From Anadara kagoshimensis (lineage: Eukaryota > Mollusca > Bivalvia > Arcoida > Arcidae): a DNA stretch of 64,000 bases. This document shows positions 35,111 to 46,655 of this stretch, one piece after another. The stretch covers positions 59,498,539-59,562,538 of the forward strand of contig CM037874.1 of NCBI GenBank assembly GCA_021292105.1, in the 5' to 3' direction. A program made the translations under genes and the position numbers. Position 1 is the stretch's first letter; each line of letters starts with the position of its first letter. The notes beneath the pieces were generated by a model. It searched no databases and was not told where the DNA came from. It saw only the letters and a program-made list of their open reading frames with translations.

Positions 35111-36135
35111 TCTTAGCCTCGTGCCAAGAGCATTTAGAGCGGTCGACATCATTCCTCGACTCGGTTTACCTGTTAACCGGTTGGATGTTGACACATCAGT
35201 GATTTCATGTCGCGCGTGAGTTTGTACACGTGTAACTAGGCGGAACTGTAAATAAACCATAAAATATTTTAATTTTATAAAAAAATAAAAAATAAAATCC
35301 GAGTCATGGTTCCGGACAGGCCCGTATATTTTGCATTTTAAAAACATACACAAGGATTGTCACATAACTTAGCGCACTGATCGGAATATTAATTGGGGTT
35401 TTCCATACATATAAATAGTGATTATAATTAATTATAACCAGTCATGTGATTTATGTGTGTGGTTATAGAAACTCTCACCATAAAACTGAAAATTAGTGTA
35501 AATACCCGTATGTAAATAACCAACTACTACCGCATGTATCGGGTAAGTTGTCGTTTTGTTACGTATATATAGCCTCAAACCAAACTAAATTTAGGAAAAT
35601 TTTAAATAGGAAGACATGACTATATCATATAGAGGTTTTTATTAGCCGTATAGATTTTTAAATGACCTATTTTATATCGGGATTCAACATGAACGAGAGA
35701 AGTGTCATTTGAAGTTATTTCAAGGTAGTGTATAATCACCTGTAGATTTACATTGTGCATACGGTAGTGTTGTTCTCGGACTTGGTCGTCTGCTAAGGTG
35801 TAAGCGCCTGTCTGCATAGATGTGTAGTGTATAAAACACAATATGGAGAGGTTTATTCATGTTTTACTAGGAATTTAGAATCGTTTACAGACAGACATAT
35901 TAGAAAACAGACATTTTAACTGGATTTAATTTGTAAACATCGTCAAATGCAGGTAATTATCATAGTAAGTCTTCAGACAGGTAAACACGGTTTGTTTTTG
36001 GTATACAGGTATCTTTATTTACGTGTAGGCAGGTATAGATACTTTAGGTGTCTATTTGTATGATTGGCAACATCTTAATTTCATATTTCTACCCGGGTTG
36101 TTGACTTTAGTCAGAAGACCGTAACTGAAAATAAA
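35111..36135. other. Noncoding DNA
   Basis: Open frames of 73-95 codons on the minus strand have no family resemblance. No other feature recognised. Confidence 0.45.
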
Positions 36136-36147
36136 GGGGGGGGGGGG
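36136..36147. repeat. Poly-G run
   Basis: Twelve consecutive guanines. A complementary run of 12 cytosines lies at 36485-36496, about 350 bases away, so the two could pair as an inverted repeat. Confidence 0.95.
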
Positions 36148-37306
36148 CTGGTCATGAACCGTGATTGGGTGGGGTAACGGGGTGCGATCTTAAATGATGT
36201 CACTGTAAAATAACACACCTGTTGTGATCTATTTTTAGTTTTAAATTGGTGTTTAATTATAATTTACATTAGAGGCACATGTGTTGTCTAGCTCTTCCCT
36301 AGCATATGTTCAGATTCCGATGTGCCGGTATGGATGGATCGTATATTGTGTGTATTGCATTGTTATTTGACTGTGTGGTAATATACCTGGTGTAATGTGA
36401 TCAGGGGTACATGTAAGTATACACCCTAGCTGTTAAACCGGTAATGGGTAGGAAGCTGGTTTTGAAGTTTACTGATTCAATTTACCCCCCCCCCCCTTCT
36501 TAATTCTGTAATGTTTTTTTTCACAAACATCCCCCGGTTTGCACAGTATGTCATAGCCCTTGCTTTAAAAAATTGTCACACTCTTCATGGGTAATAAGAA
36601 GTTGCTTGAAGTTGAAAAGTAAACTGAAATTATAACTTTTCAACAGAAGTAAAATAACAACGTTAACACACACCCACCCCCTACCCCGCTTATCCATCTA
36701 ATTATATTTTTACTTTGCTTATTACTTCTGTTTGTCTGCCTGTTTATTTACAAAACGCACTTGCATATTACATATAAACCTAAATACGGAGATTACGAGA
36801 AGATTACACTGTATATATGTACGGTGTATAAACAGGTATTACTACACGGTTAAATCAGAATACCCTGCCGAGTGTCTACCCAATACCGGTAGTCAAATTC
36901 CTACCCTTTATTTACACAATATAAAGTCAGATTTACCTCAAACTTTTATAATCAGAAAACCTTGTTAGTTTAACACCTCAGAACAATGTTTGAATGAGAA
37001 TTAAAAAGCTGATTTCGACATGCTGTGTAATATTTTTGTAAACTTGTAAACCTAACGTGTCATCGGGCGTTAACTATTTAAAATTCATTTATAGTAATTT
37101 TTGTTTTCTATTTATGAACAATTTTGGTCACGATTGATAGATTTAAGGTTAAAATTGAAAGACGATATACTTAGGTTTTTTTAAGGATAAACTGGTGTAT
37201 TACACATAACAAATCGTAATAATTTCACAATACCTTAATATGATACATTCCTTAAATAACGTAAACAGATATCACGAGATTATTAATTTAAAATGATATC
37301 ACATTG

Positions 37307-37308
<2 letters not shown>
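36148..37308. other. Noncoding DNA
   Basis: Contains the poly-C run at 36485-36496. The 78-codon open frame at 36732 is not recognisable as a protein. Confidence 0.45.
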
Positions 37309-37387
<79 letters not shown>

Positions 37388-37396
37388 GAGAGCGCT

Positions 37397-37427
<31 letters not shown>

Positions 37428-37446
37428 ACACATGTACACACACACT

Positions 37447-37506
<60 letters not shown>
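37309..37506. repeat. Compound microsatellite (CT)n(CA)n(GT)n(CT)n with a central palindrome
   Basis: In order: CT repeats, CA repeats, a perfect palindrome GAGAGCGCTCTC, GT repeats, then ACACATGTACACACAC and a long second CT block. The CA and GT arms flanking the palindrome are complementary with a one-base offset, so about 200 bases could fold into a long hairpin. The alternating purine-pyrimidine arms also favour Z-DNA. Confidence 0.95.
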
Positions 37507-37510
<4 letters not shown>

Positions 37511-37918
37511 TATGACAATATGAAGAAGCTTCTTGAGTAATTAGGGATCACAGAGAGACTTTTGATGCTGGATAATACTTAGCTTTCTATTAGAAGACTA
37601 AATGTTGTATACTTTTCCTATTCTCAACATGGTATACATAATTAATATACATTTTATCACATTTGCGAAGGAAGAGAAAAATGTGGAAATGTGGTTACTG
37701 ATTTAGTGACTTTTATATAGGTTTGTAAGGCTTTACGTTATTAATAAGGTTTCTGTTTTGTTTTGTCCACTTACTGGTCTGAGTAGCCAGGCTGACCACC
37801 AGATCGATATGGCTGGAATCAGCAGATATATAACACTAATTAGATCACCAGCGTCTGGTCAGAAGAAAAACAAAGTAATACATTATATATTATAATATTG
37901 ACTGGCTTGTAATGTGCA
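37507..37918. other. Noncoding DNA
   Basis: No gene or mobile element recognised. Confidence 0.45.
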
Positions 37919-37981
37919 GAGAGAGAGAGAGAGAGGGGGGGGGGAGAGAGAGAGAGAAAGAGAGAGGGGGAGGGGAGAGAG
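37919..37981. repeat. Polypurine (GA)n/(G)n tract
   Basis: About 63 purines in a row with G-runs of 10, 5 and 4 between GA repeats, ending 22 bases before a tRNA-like sequence. Potential triplex or quadruplex former. Confidence 0.95.
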
Positions 37982-38003
37982 AAATGCGTAGAAACACATG
38001 TAG

Positions 38004-38085
38004 CGATCTGCTGGGTAGCTCAGTGGTAGAGCACTCGCCTATAGGGCAGAAGGTCCCTGGTTCGATCCCCGGTCCGATCCTGCAT
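38004..38085 (+). pseudogene. tRNA-like sequence (tRNA pseudogene or SINE head)
   Basis: A perfect A box TAGCTCAGTGG and B box GGTTCGATCCC are spaced as in a tRNA. The D arm (GCTCAGTGGTAGAGC) is intact and the T stem pairs at four of five positions. The anticodon stem does not close and the acceptor stem pairs poorly (TGCTGGG against TCCGATC), so a working tRNA is unlikely. More probably it is the head of a tRNA-derived SINE whose body is not recognisable, or a tRNA pseudogene. The promoter boxes could still recruit RNA polymerase III. Confidence 0.65.
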
Positions 38086-38306
38086 TTTTCCCTTTCCTGT
38101 TACACACTAGTTTTTTGTACATACAATGAAAATATTTATAAAAGAGTGATAAATACATTTAAAATTTCCAAAATATTTTTATTCAAACTTTTTAAAATAG
38201 CAAGTCATTGTGCAAAGGTTAACAGCATTTTCAATATGTATCTTAAATTACAGGTTTAAAAGTCTAAAATACAAGTCAGTGTAAACACTATAAACCCTGC
38301 ATATAT

Positions 38307-38513
38307 ACAGTACAGGCCTGTCGGAAGGTGAACACCGAGGTAAAATAGTGCCGAATCGATAGCTCATCTTTAGCTCGTCGTTAGTACCTCGTTAGCGATA
38401 TCTTGGTAGCCTCTAACTTCCGACCACTTGCTATCAAAATCTTGTTCCCTAGGCAGCTAGACTGAATCCTTTTCATTAGCTGAGCGTTAAACTTTCGACA
38501 GGTCTGTACTGTA
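38307..38513. mobile_element. TIR element, CAGTACAG family, copy C
   Basis: The best-preserved ends of the family: left CAGTACAGGCCTGTCGGAAG, right reverse complemented CAGTACAGACCTGTCGAAAG then TTTAACGCTCAGCTAA. TA flanks both ends, giving TA-CAGTACAG at one end and CTGTACTG-TA at the other, typical of Tc1/mariner-type insertion. The interior is about 130 bases, noncoding, with TAGCTC and CTCGTTAG motifs. Confidence 0.85.
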
Positions 38514-38906
38514 CACTCTATAGTTCTGAAGTATTTACTTTGTGTAAATTATTTACAATTCATATTTCATTTTCTGGCACGTCACATTTGTCATAAAACA
38601 AAAACTTCCATTAATTTATAACGGTTAGTAAAAGCATGTCATCCGGGCACCTATGTTAGGGACACCTGTTTACAATATTGTCCCTCTAGTTAAACATCTC
38701 ACTTGATTAAGAGAACTGTGTCGTACAAGTATTTTCACTAGCAAAAACATAATGTGTTTTACATGATTTTTCGCTCACAAAAACCATCAAAGAATGCCAA
38801 CTATGATGATGGATTGTTGTCAAGTTTTGCCAAGATGTTAATGAATAGACTATAATGTAACTTGTTTATAAATAAATAACTTTTTTATTAAGTCTGAAAA
38901 ACATAA

Positions 38907-38910
<4 letters not shown>
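38514..38910. other. Noncoding DNA
   Basis: No gene recognised. Confidence 0.45.

Positions 38911-38960
<50 letters not shown>
38911..38960. repeat. (CA)n microsatellite
   Basis: 25 CA units. The poly-Cys-Val frame on the minus strand is its translation. Confidence 0.97.
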
Positions 38961-38964
<4 letters not shown>

Positions 38965-39324
38965 CTCACATACATTGTACATGACACCACAGGTCTATTT
39001 GAACCTGGTCGTGGACCTAAATAAAAGTGAGATGTAGTAATGGTGTTTTTCATCCAGGTTTTTCCACTTATATTTAGGCGGTCATTTCGGGGATGGAGGA
39101 GGAAATCGCAATACACATTCCTTCCTTCGGCAATTATGTCAGCTAACAAATTTTAATTGGTTCTCACTCAAATCTGCCCGAGAGGCTGGGCGTCGATAGA
39201 CTGTGTCCACTCTCCTACCATTGCTTGAGGGTGAGGTTGAGAAATGATGGGTTAAGATGGCATATGCTGTTTTGCACAATACATCAAAAATTGCATGCGT
39301 CGTATAAATCAAACATGCTTGCAA

Positions 39325-39325
<1 letters not shown>
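38961..39325. other. Noncoding DNA
   Basis: Short open frames on both strands have no recognisable domain. Confidence 0.4.

Positions 39326-39369
<44 letters not shown>
39326..39369. repeat. (CT)n microsatellite
   Basis: About 22 CT units with one TT interruption. Confidence 0.95.
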
Positions 39370-39370
<1 letters not shown>

Positions 39371-39863
39371 GGTTTATAGTGAAGTAGTGTCAGGTAACAT
39401 TAGGACATGTTACATGTCCTCACATTTTAGCAGGCTCATATTACCGGTCTGTCTGTGACTCTCTGACTGAGATAATTGTTGTTTTATTTAAAACATTTAA
39501 AGATTTTAATTTCTTTCATGTGTCATTTTAATATCACACAAGAAAGGACACACATGTCGGCCTTCATTAAGATCCAATTAGTTAATTCAGTAGCATGTTG
39601 TTAAGATCAACACATCCATCAGACATCATGATGTTTATGTTATAATTGTCACTGATATCTGATGTTTAAGTGTGCACCAACAGTACACCTGATAACAACA
39701 TATTATACATGTACGTGTTGGTTAATTACAGTACAGTATACAAATTTGATTGTTAAAAAACTGTAATTATTACATCATTATCATGATGACTGGAGTAATC
39801 AGACAGTCGTCAGATCTTGTAACGATATGTGTTATGGTATATATAATAGTTTATATCAGGTTC
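39370..39863. other. Noncoding DNA
   Basis: AT-rich; no gene recognised. Confidence 0.45.
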
Positions 39864-41370
39864 CTTTAGTATCTTCGAGCTTCAGTATCTCCCCGCTTCA
39901 GTATCCTCCAGCTTCAGTAACCCAAGCTTCAGTATCTGTCAACTTCAGTATCTCCCAGCTTTAATATATCACAGATTAAACATCTCCCAGTTTCAATATC
40001 TCCCACCTTCAATATCTCCCAAGTTCATTACTCTGTGTTTAAGTTTCTCCTAGTTGTAGTATCTACCAACTTCAGTATCTCCCAACTTTAATATATCACA
40101 GATTCAATATCTTCCAATTTCAGTAGTCACTAGTTTCAGTATCTCCCATCTTCAGTATTTCTGAGCTTCGGTATCTCCCAGTTTCAGAATCTCTGAGCTT
40201 CAGTTTTTCCTAGTTTTAGTATCTACCAACTTCAGTATCTCCAAGCTTTATTATATCACAGATCAGTATCTCCCAATTTCAGTATTTAATAGCTTCAATA
40301 GCTTCCAGTTTCAGTATTTACCAACTTTAGTATCCAACATTTTCATTATCTCACAGGTTTCAGTATTTTCAAGCTTCACTATCAACTAGAGCATCAGTAT
40401 TTCCCAGCTTCAGTATCGTTCAGCTTCAATATCTCCCAGTTTCATTATTTACCAGATTTAGTATCTCCGAGCTTCAATAAGCTATCTGCTTCAATACCCT
40501 TCCAACTTCTTAAGCTCCCAGTATCAGTATCTTTGAGCTTCAATAAGCTACCTTCTAAATTCTTAAGGTCCCAGTTTCAGTATCTCCGAGCTTCAATAAG
40601 CCACTTTCTAAAATCTTAAGCTCCCAGTTTCAGTATCTCCGAGCTTCAATAAGCTACCTTCTAAATTCTTAAGGTCCCAGTATCAGTATCTTCGAGCTTC
40701 AATAAGCTACCTTTTAAATTCTTAAGCTCCCAGTTTCAGTATCTCCAAACTTCAATAAGCTACCTTCTAAATTCTTAAGGTCCCAGTATGAGTATCTTCG
40801 AGCTTCAATAAGCTACCTTTTAAATTCTTAAGCTCCCATTTTCAGTATCTCCGAGCTTCAATAAGCTACCTTCTAAATTCTTAAGGTCCCAGTATCAGTA
40901 TCTTCGAGCTTCAATAAGCTACCTTTTAAATTCTTAAGGTCCCAGTTTCAGTATCTCCGAGCTTCAATAAGCTACCTTCTAAATTCTTAAGGTCCCAGTA
41001 TCAGTATCTTCGAGCTTCAATAAGCTACCTTCTAAATTCTTAAGGTCCCAGTATCAGTATCTTCGAGCTTCAATAAGCTACCTTCTAAATTCTTAAGGTC
41101 CCAGTATCAGTATCTTCGAGCTTCAATAAGCTACCTTCTAAATTCTTAAGCTCCCAGTTTCAGTATCTCCGAGCTTCAATAAGCTACTTTCTAAATTCTT
41201 AAGCTCCCAGTTTCAGTATCTCCGAGCTTCAATAAGCTACCTTCTAAATTCTTAAGCTCCCAGTTTCAGTATCTCCGAGCTTCAATAAGCTAAATTCTTA
41301 AGCTCCCAGTTTCAGTATCTCCGAGCTTCAATAAGCTACCTTCTAAATTCTTAAGCTCCCAGTTTCAGCA
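39864..41370. repeat. Tandem array with two repeat scales (16-17 bp, then 53 bp)
   Basis: From 39864 to about 40480 the sequence is degenerate copies of a 16-17-bp unit such as AGCTTCAGTATCTCCC. From there to 41370 it becomes about 17 better-conserved copies of a 53-bp unit: GAGCTTCAATAAGCTACCTT, CTAAATTCTTAAG, then CTCCCAGTTTCAGTATCTCC. Two types of the long unit alternate: CTCCCAGTTTCAGTATCTCC and GTCCCAGTATCAGTATCTTC. The 53-bp unit still contains the short unit, so the long array arose from it. No coding frame. Confidence 0.93.
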
Positions 41371-41648
41371 TCTCCCATCTAAAGTATTACCGTCCTCTGT
41401 ATCGGTCAGCATAAAGCGAGTACAAACTTTCCAAAATGATTTTTGCTTTCATCTCCTGTCCAAACTAGTGTTGTCAAAAGCTAACTTACAACTGCAGTAT
41501 TTAAAATCCAAGGTCCCTTGTCTCAGTAAACGCTTAAGACATACATGCATCTGTTTACTTTTAAAAAAGAATATAGAGAGCTACAGAATATGCTTTCTAC
41601 TACAAGCAATACAAACAGGCTGGGCAGGAGAAAACTTTTACTTGCGAT

Positions 41649-41653
<5 letters not shown>
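41371..41653. other. Noncoding DNA
   Basis: No gene recognised. Open frames entering the adjacent GA tract are artefacts of that tract. Confidence 0.4.
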
Positions 41654-41710
<57 letters not shown>

Positions 41711-41745
41711 GGATAAGTTACCGTTACCTAAAGGCTTGTGATTAC

Positions 41746-41794
<49 letters not shown>

Positions 41795-41837
41795 AGGATA
41801 AGTTACCGTTACCTAAAGGCTTGTGATTACGGAGATA
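41654..41837. repeat. Two (GA)n tracts separated and followed by a 46-bp duplication
   Basis: GA repeats at 41654-41706 and 41750-41792 are each followed by the same sequence (ACAGGATAAGTTACCGTTAC, CTAAAGGCTTGTGATTAC), at 41707 and 41793. The two copies differ at one or two bases, so the block [GA tract plus 46 bp] duplicated recently, probably by slippage or unequal exchange in the GA repeats. Confidence 0.92.
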
Positions 41838-42364
41838 TAGAAACAGGTTGTATTGTATTGATTTTCTTGTCACTTGGAAATAAATATATATATCATTTAA
41901 ACCACTACGATGATCTAATTCACTCCAATATACATACATATATATAATGTTATATACAGCCAGCAGAAAAATCAGCACAGTTCCGAGAGAACATTATATA
42001 TTATTTAGCGTCAATTTAGTCATTATAAATGCAGGTGCTCTAGGTGTTGGCAGGATATGGAGGTAACGTATTTATTTCATGTTTTTGCCGCGCGTTTTTT
42101 TTTTCTTGCCTCTTGTTTGGGTAAACCTTTCGGTCAATGGCTAAACTTGCTTGTCTCAGATTCTTCACACCTGCTATTGCTTGATGGCCAAAGGTATATA
42201 CTGTTACTGATGGTAACATGTAAGACAGAAATGTTGTTGTTGTGTTGTTGAATGTTGCTTAAAGTCGCATCAGCAATTTTCAGGTATTCGCGACAAGAAC
42301 TACTTTATTAATCTCTATTGATTATAGATTTATGAAGAAGTTCGTGTTTGATTGTGAAGTGCTA
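41838..42364. other. Noncoding DNA
   Basis: AT-rich; no gene recognised. Confidence 0.4.
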
Positions 42365-42625
42365 GTGTGGTTTATGGTCTGTCTTGTACCAGCGCGCACT
42401 CAGGGCGACTTTAAGATGCTAGCTCAAGGAGTCAGTACGCCGCAGATAAGCGGCATATCACTCCTCCAGTCACATTATACTGATACCGGGTGAACTAGTA
42501 AAGGCCAAACGGCAAGGAAAATTCACTTTCCCACATTTGGTCGGAGCGGGATTCGAACTCACAGCGGTGAGAGACCCTGGATTTGTAGACTGACGTCTTA
42601 TCCATTAGGCCACCGCGATCTCTGC
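42365..42625 (-). mobile_element. tRNA-derived SINE
   Basis: On the minus strand the head GCGGTGGCCTAATGGATAAG (A box TGGCCTAATGG) and B box GAGTTCGAATCCCGC follow each other as in tRNA-Arg-type SINEs. The body follows: GGGAAAGTGAATTTTCCTTG, CACCCGGTATCAGTATAATG, GGAGGAGTGATATGCCGC, then GAGTGCGCGCTGG. It looks nearly full length at about 260 bp. No target duplication was recognised. Confidence 0.8.
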
Positions 42626-42629
42626 TTAG

Positions 42630-42830
42630 ACGAAAAGGGGTCAAGTGGTGTAACACCTCTCATTGCTTGGTTCAAATCCCACTACGCAAGTATCTAGACT
42701 GAAAGTTTAAGTGTGTCGGTACACATACGTTTTTCGAAAGCCTGTGGATAATGACAGAGCTCGAGATCCGCATCCGATACACATATAAGTGACAGACGCT
42801 TTAAACACCAATATTCCACTCCACCTTTTT
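42630..42830 (+). mobile_element. Degraded tRNA-derived SINE, head-to-head with the previous one
   Basis: The head GGGGTCAAGTGGTGTAACAC (A box GGTCAAGTGG) and B box TGGTTCAAATCCCAC lead to a tail with ATAAGTGACAGACGCTTTAA and ACACCAATATTCC, related to the CGTTAAACACCAATC tail of bivalve SINEs. It diverges from the neighbour, so the two are independent insertions rather than an inverted copy. Confidence 0.6.
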
Positions 42831-43086
42831 TTCTTCATTTTGAGATTTATTTATTATTTATCTATTTGGACACTGTCTTTTTCGCGATAACTTTGCTTTT
42901 CTTGAAATCATAAACAATATTGTTCGTTGTCAGGCAACTATCATTCACAAAATTCCCGAAGTAAGCATTTTAATACGATATCTTTGCAATGAGGACTTCC
43001 ATAATCCCAAAGAATCGCAACTTGCTGTTATATATATTTTACGCGAAAAATACCAAAAATATAAAAAAAAGTTCATATAATGCCAT

Positions 43087-43170
43087 GTAACAACTCCTAA
43101 TGAAGTCCAACGTTAATGAAGTCCGGACTTCATTAGGCACAGGACTTCATGAGGAGTTATTTCGTTATAC
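43087..43170. mobile_element. Short foldback element, TAATGAAGTCC family
   Basis: The left end GTAACAACTCCTAATGAAGT and a right part with GGACTTCATTAGGC and GGACTTCATGAGGAGTT form nested inverted repeats over about 70 bases. This is a small relative of the element nested at 31778-32087. The right end carries a few extra bases (ATTTCGTTAT) and no clean target duplication. Confidence 0.75.
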
Positions 43171-45824
43171 ATTGCCTTTATGGTAGAACACATGCCGCTT
43201 TGCGGGACCCCTGTTCTAGATCTGATTCAAAATATTTGTAATGATACACTGCTGTTACTTTATAACTGAGGTGTTTTTGTATAGTCAAAAACGTTTTATA
43301 CATAGTTAGTTTAACATATCACTGCAGTCTGAAACTATTTTCATTTAATATTCAAAATGAAACACACGAAAGTAAAGAAAATGAAAAAGTAGTTCTGAAA
43401 TTCTAAGCAACATGCCTGCACATGTGTGCCAATAAAACCAGAATGGATATACTGGTTAATTTTCCGTATTATTAATCACCCACCGGAGATATTAAACTGA
43501 TGATATCTTAATTAAATCCGAACACCTTGTTTTTATATTAGATTTGATTTAGTGAAGGTATTTATTACCATTGTTATCAGTTGTTCTGTTCGATCTATTG
43601 TTATTAAATACTAAACATTCGTTCCAGTAAAAATAATAAATATAAGGATCACTTTTTAACTTTTCGTCTTTCTCAGTTGTTGTAGTCAGTTATCAAATGC
43701 AGATATTTGATATATGAATCAAATTCGCTCAGCATGGTTTGTGAAATAAACATCTGCATGGCAGAAGGAACGTGTGTAAATTAGAGGCAGGTGATAATAC
43801 AACACAAAAAAACCACGACAGGTAATCCCATTACGACCTCCCACGCTCGCACCTGTCTGCAGATTCTACAGGAGTCTAGGAATGTGTCCATTTACAAAAT
43901 CACAAACGACAATGTTCGACATGCTTTATCAATAAGAAAAATCAGATTCTTGCATCAAGATTTAATCCTGAGTAGGTTAAGACTTTTTTACCTGTGTTCT
44001 TATTTTGTGTTTCCGTATTGATTTAGCTTGTCACTAATTATACCTGTTAATTAGAGTTGGTAACAGGTAACACTTACCTGTATCCGTGTGTACAGTGATC
44101 TGTTTGGTCGATAAGTGAGAGACATGAATGAACAAATGAAGTTGAACCTAATGGAATTAAGGAGAAAATGAAACAATTTGTTGTGATTTTCTTATAAACA
44201 GATATTTCCTGATTTCTTGAACCATTTTTTGTGTCATAAAATAGAATAATGGTTGTTTTTACTTAAGTTACTGACTAAAATGTGATGTTTGAACCTTTCC
44301 AATCAAGGACGAAAGACAAAAAATACTGAGCAAAGGGGTGAAACTGGCAAGAGATTTGACGTGGTTTTCTGAAAGTGATTTTTAAGATAAGAAGATTAAC
44401 ATTGTCTGTAATCGTACATGTATTTTACGGGTTGGCTCATGTGTTGTTGGAACTATATCTTGGATTTAGAATTAGCAGAAGTCGATTACATCTACTGGAT
44501 TTTTGTAAGAAGTAAAAAGGAAACTAGTTGAGTTCAAACGAGTTTTCATGTTAGAGAGATACAATGCAATTCCTGGAATTTAACTTGTTCTATGTTTTAT
44601 CACTTTAGAGATAACCTTTTATGATGGATGTGTGGGTGGGGTGAGATTTGGAACTTTGGAATGTGCAGGAGATTCAGATAAAGATGTTTATTTATAACCA
44701 TCAACAATAGACACTTCATAGATTGTGTTTTATCAACATTGAGTTACTTTATGTTTAAAACCTGGAAAATTGTGGAAATTAATGAAGGGATTTACAAACA
44801 CTGGTAAACTTTTTGGTTTATTTCTATTTTCACAAGCTTTTCGTTGTAATCCAGCAATATTGGTCAATTAATGGGATTATATTTTCCCCGTGAGATGTTT
44901 TAAGAATGCATATGGTTGCTACATATGATATGTGTACTACCTGTAAGAACTTAATTAGCAGATTAGTTATAGACATTGTGATTTTATGGAAATTTTAAAA
45001 GAAAATAGCATCAAATCATGAAGCTTATTCCTGAAGTAAGATGTTTGGTGCCGGATAGTTTTAGTTCTCATCATACCAGTGATACAGAGGAATGTCATTA
45101 ACGTGAAAATAACATTGATATTGGCAATGGTGAGTCTAATAATGCAGAATAGAATACATGTACTAGTATATCGTGTTAGATTGTAAGAGAGGGGGTAGGA
45201 TGTTGCCATAATCTCAAGATAACTTAAACTCGTTGTTTTGTAATCAACGGGTCAATTTGGTTCCCTTTTGTTTTGACACAATTTTAGTTTCACAATTTTG
45301 GTCCAAGCACTACTGATGAGGTATTCCGAAAAGGCCGTCTAGTGCTGTAAAATTTGTATAATATGTAGTTATCCTGGATATTTAGAGGAATCATATACAT
45401 CTAAGTGTACATTTCTTTAACCAAATTCTATTTTTCCCACGTACATTTGCATTTGCTTTTTAGAATATATAATAGTGTTCGGAATGTGTTGTTTCATTTT
45501 CCCGAGGGTTACTTTTATCTTGATGGTATTGGATTGGTTGGTTGTGAATCTTTCAAATCAATTTTATAAATGCTTTTCATGATAAATTGAAAATTAAAAT
45601 TCTTTGGGGAAACAATGTTTTTATATAACTGTTTGTTATCGGTTTTTACGTAAACTATTTTGAGTTTAATGTTCTGAAGATCCGTTATAATAGATAAAGT
45701 GATATTAAAGATTTCAGCGAGATTTAAAGACCACGACATGATGATCGGTAGGAATTGGGTTTACACCACTTCGATATTATTTTACTTACTTCACTACATG
45801 TATATGTCGCTCTACCTATAACTG
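43171..45824. other. Noncoding DNA
   Basis: A 2.6-kb AT-rich stretch with no recognisable gene, RNA gene, tandem array or mobile element. Open frames of 74-80 codons are unremarkable. It could be intronic or intergenic. Confidence 0.5.
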
Positions 45825-45899
45825 GTGACGTCTCGATATGAGTGAAATATTCTTGACTGTACTGTAATAAATAAATAAATCAATCAATCAATTAATCAT
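45825..45899 (+). mobile_element. SINE tail with A/T-rich tandem tail
   Basis: GACGTCTCGATATGAGTGAA and ATATTCTTGACTGTACTGTA are followed by (AAAT)n and (CAAT)n repeats. It matches the 3' end of the SINE family at 20823, 23545 and 56625. The body upstream is not recognisable, so it may be severely 5'-truncated. Confidence 0.6.
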
Positions 45900-46509
45900 T
45901 TATTTCGAGACTTTCAGTTCAAGACTGACCAAGAAAGTTTAAGTACGGAACGGGTGTGTTTGATGGACCAGTGATCTAAATACCCTACCATAGTGCACGT
46001 GAGTCGATCACTGTGTGAAATCTTCAAAACACCAAAGTGTATACCACAGCAAGCGAATACACATCAATACTAGACAACCCTTGCCTTTAAAGTCAAGCAA
46101 TATTGTAATTCATAAACAACGTCTACTACTGAATTTTGTAACTATGCGACTACTTCATATTATATAACTCAAACATGTAGTTTTGGACTTAGATGGAATT
46201 TTTCATATAAAATCTAGAACTAAATTATTTCTTCAGGCGATGGGGAAATATAAACGACTTTTCTAAGTATTGGGTTATAGTTGATTATAATTGGTTCCAT
46301 TACATGTATAACGATAAATGGAAAATAAAATGACAACTCTGATTGGATTCTCCTTCATCTTAGCTTTAGCTAGTCCGGTAATTAAATCTAAATCATTATT
46401 AGAGTCCTGGATGTTAGATATTGGGATCTAGATATATTGTTCATATATTTTGAAAGTTACTTGTTTCTGTTTTTCTATTTTCTGCTTATATATATTAGAT
46501 GTGGTACAA
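45900..46509. other. Noncoding DNA
   Basis: No gene recognised. Weak similarity to the 1425/24645 dispersed repeat may exist near 46060 (ACTAGACAACCCTTG). Confidence 0.4.
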
Positions 46510-46655
46510 AACTAACACTGTCGCGCTGTGTTTGACATTTTTGGAAGGATCTTTACACTGTCGAACTGTAGAGATCAACAATGTAGCACGGTGTTTTTAC
46601 ATTGTCGAAGTCACACTGTGGCACTGTGGAGTTTGACACTCTTGCACTGTTACAG
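46510..46655. repeat. Degenerate ~40-bp repeat
   Basis: Imperfect recurrences of ACACTGTCG-ACTGTG motifs: ACACTGTCGCGCTGTG, ACACTGTCGAACTGTAG, ACATTGTCGAAG and CACACTGTGGCACTGTGG, at roughly 40-base intervals. Too diverged for a firm unit. Confidence 0.5.

Noticed and set aside
38004..38085. Functional tRNA gene
   Set aside because: The anticodon stem does not close and the acceptor stem is poor, so it is listed as a pseudogene or SINE head.
41468..41978. Open frames of Arg-Glu and Ser-Leu repeats around GA tracts
   Set aside because: They are translations of microsatellites. The same holds at 4533, 34012, 37304 and 37912.
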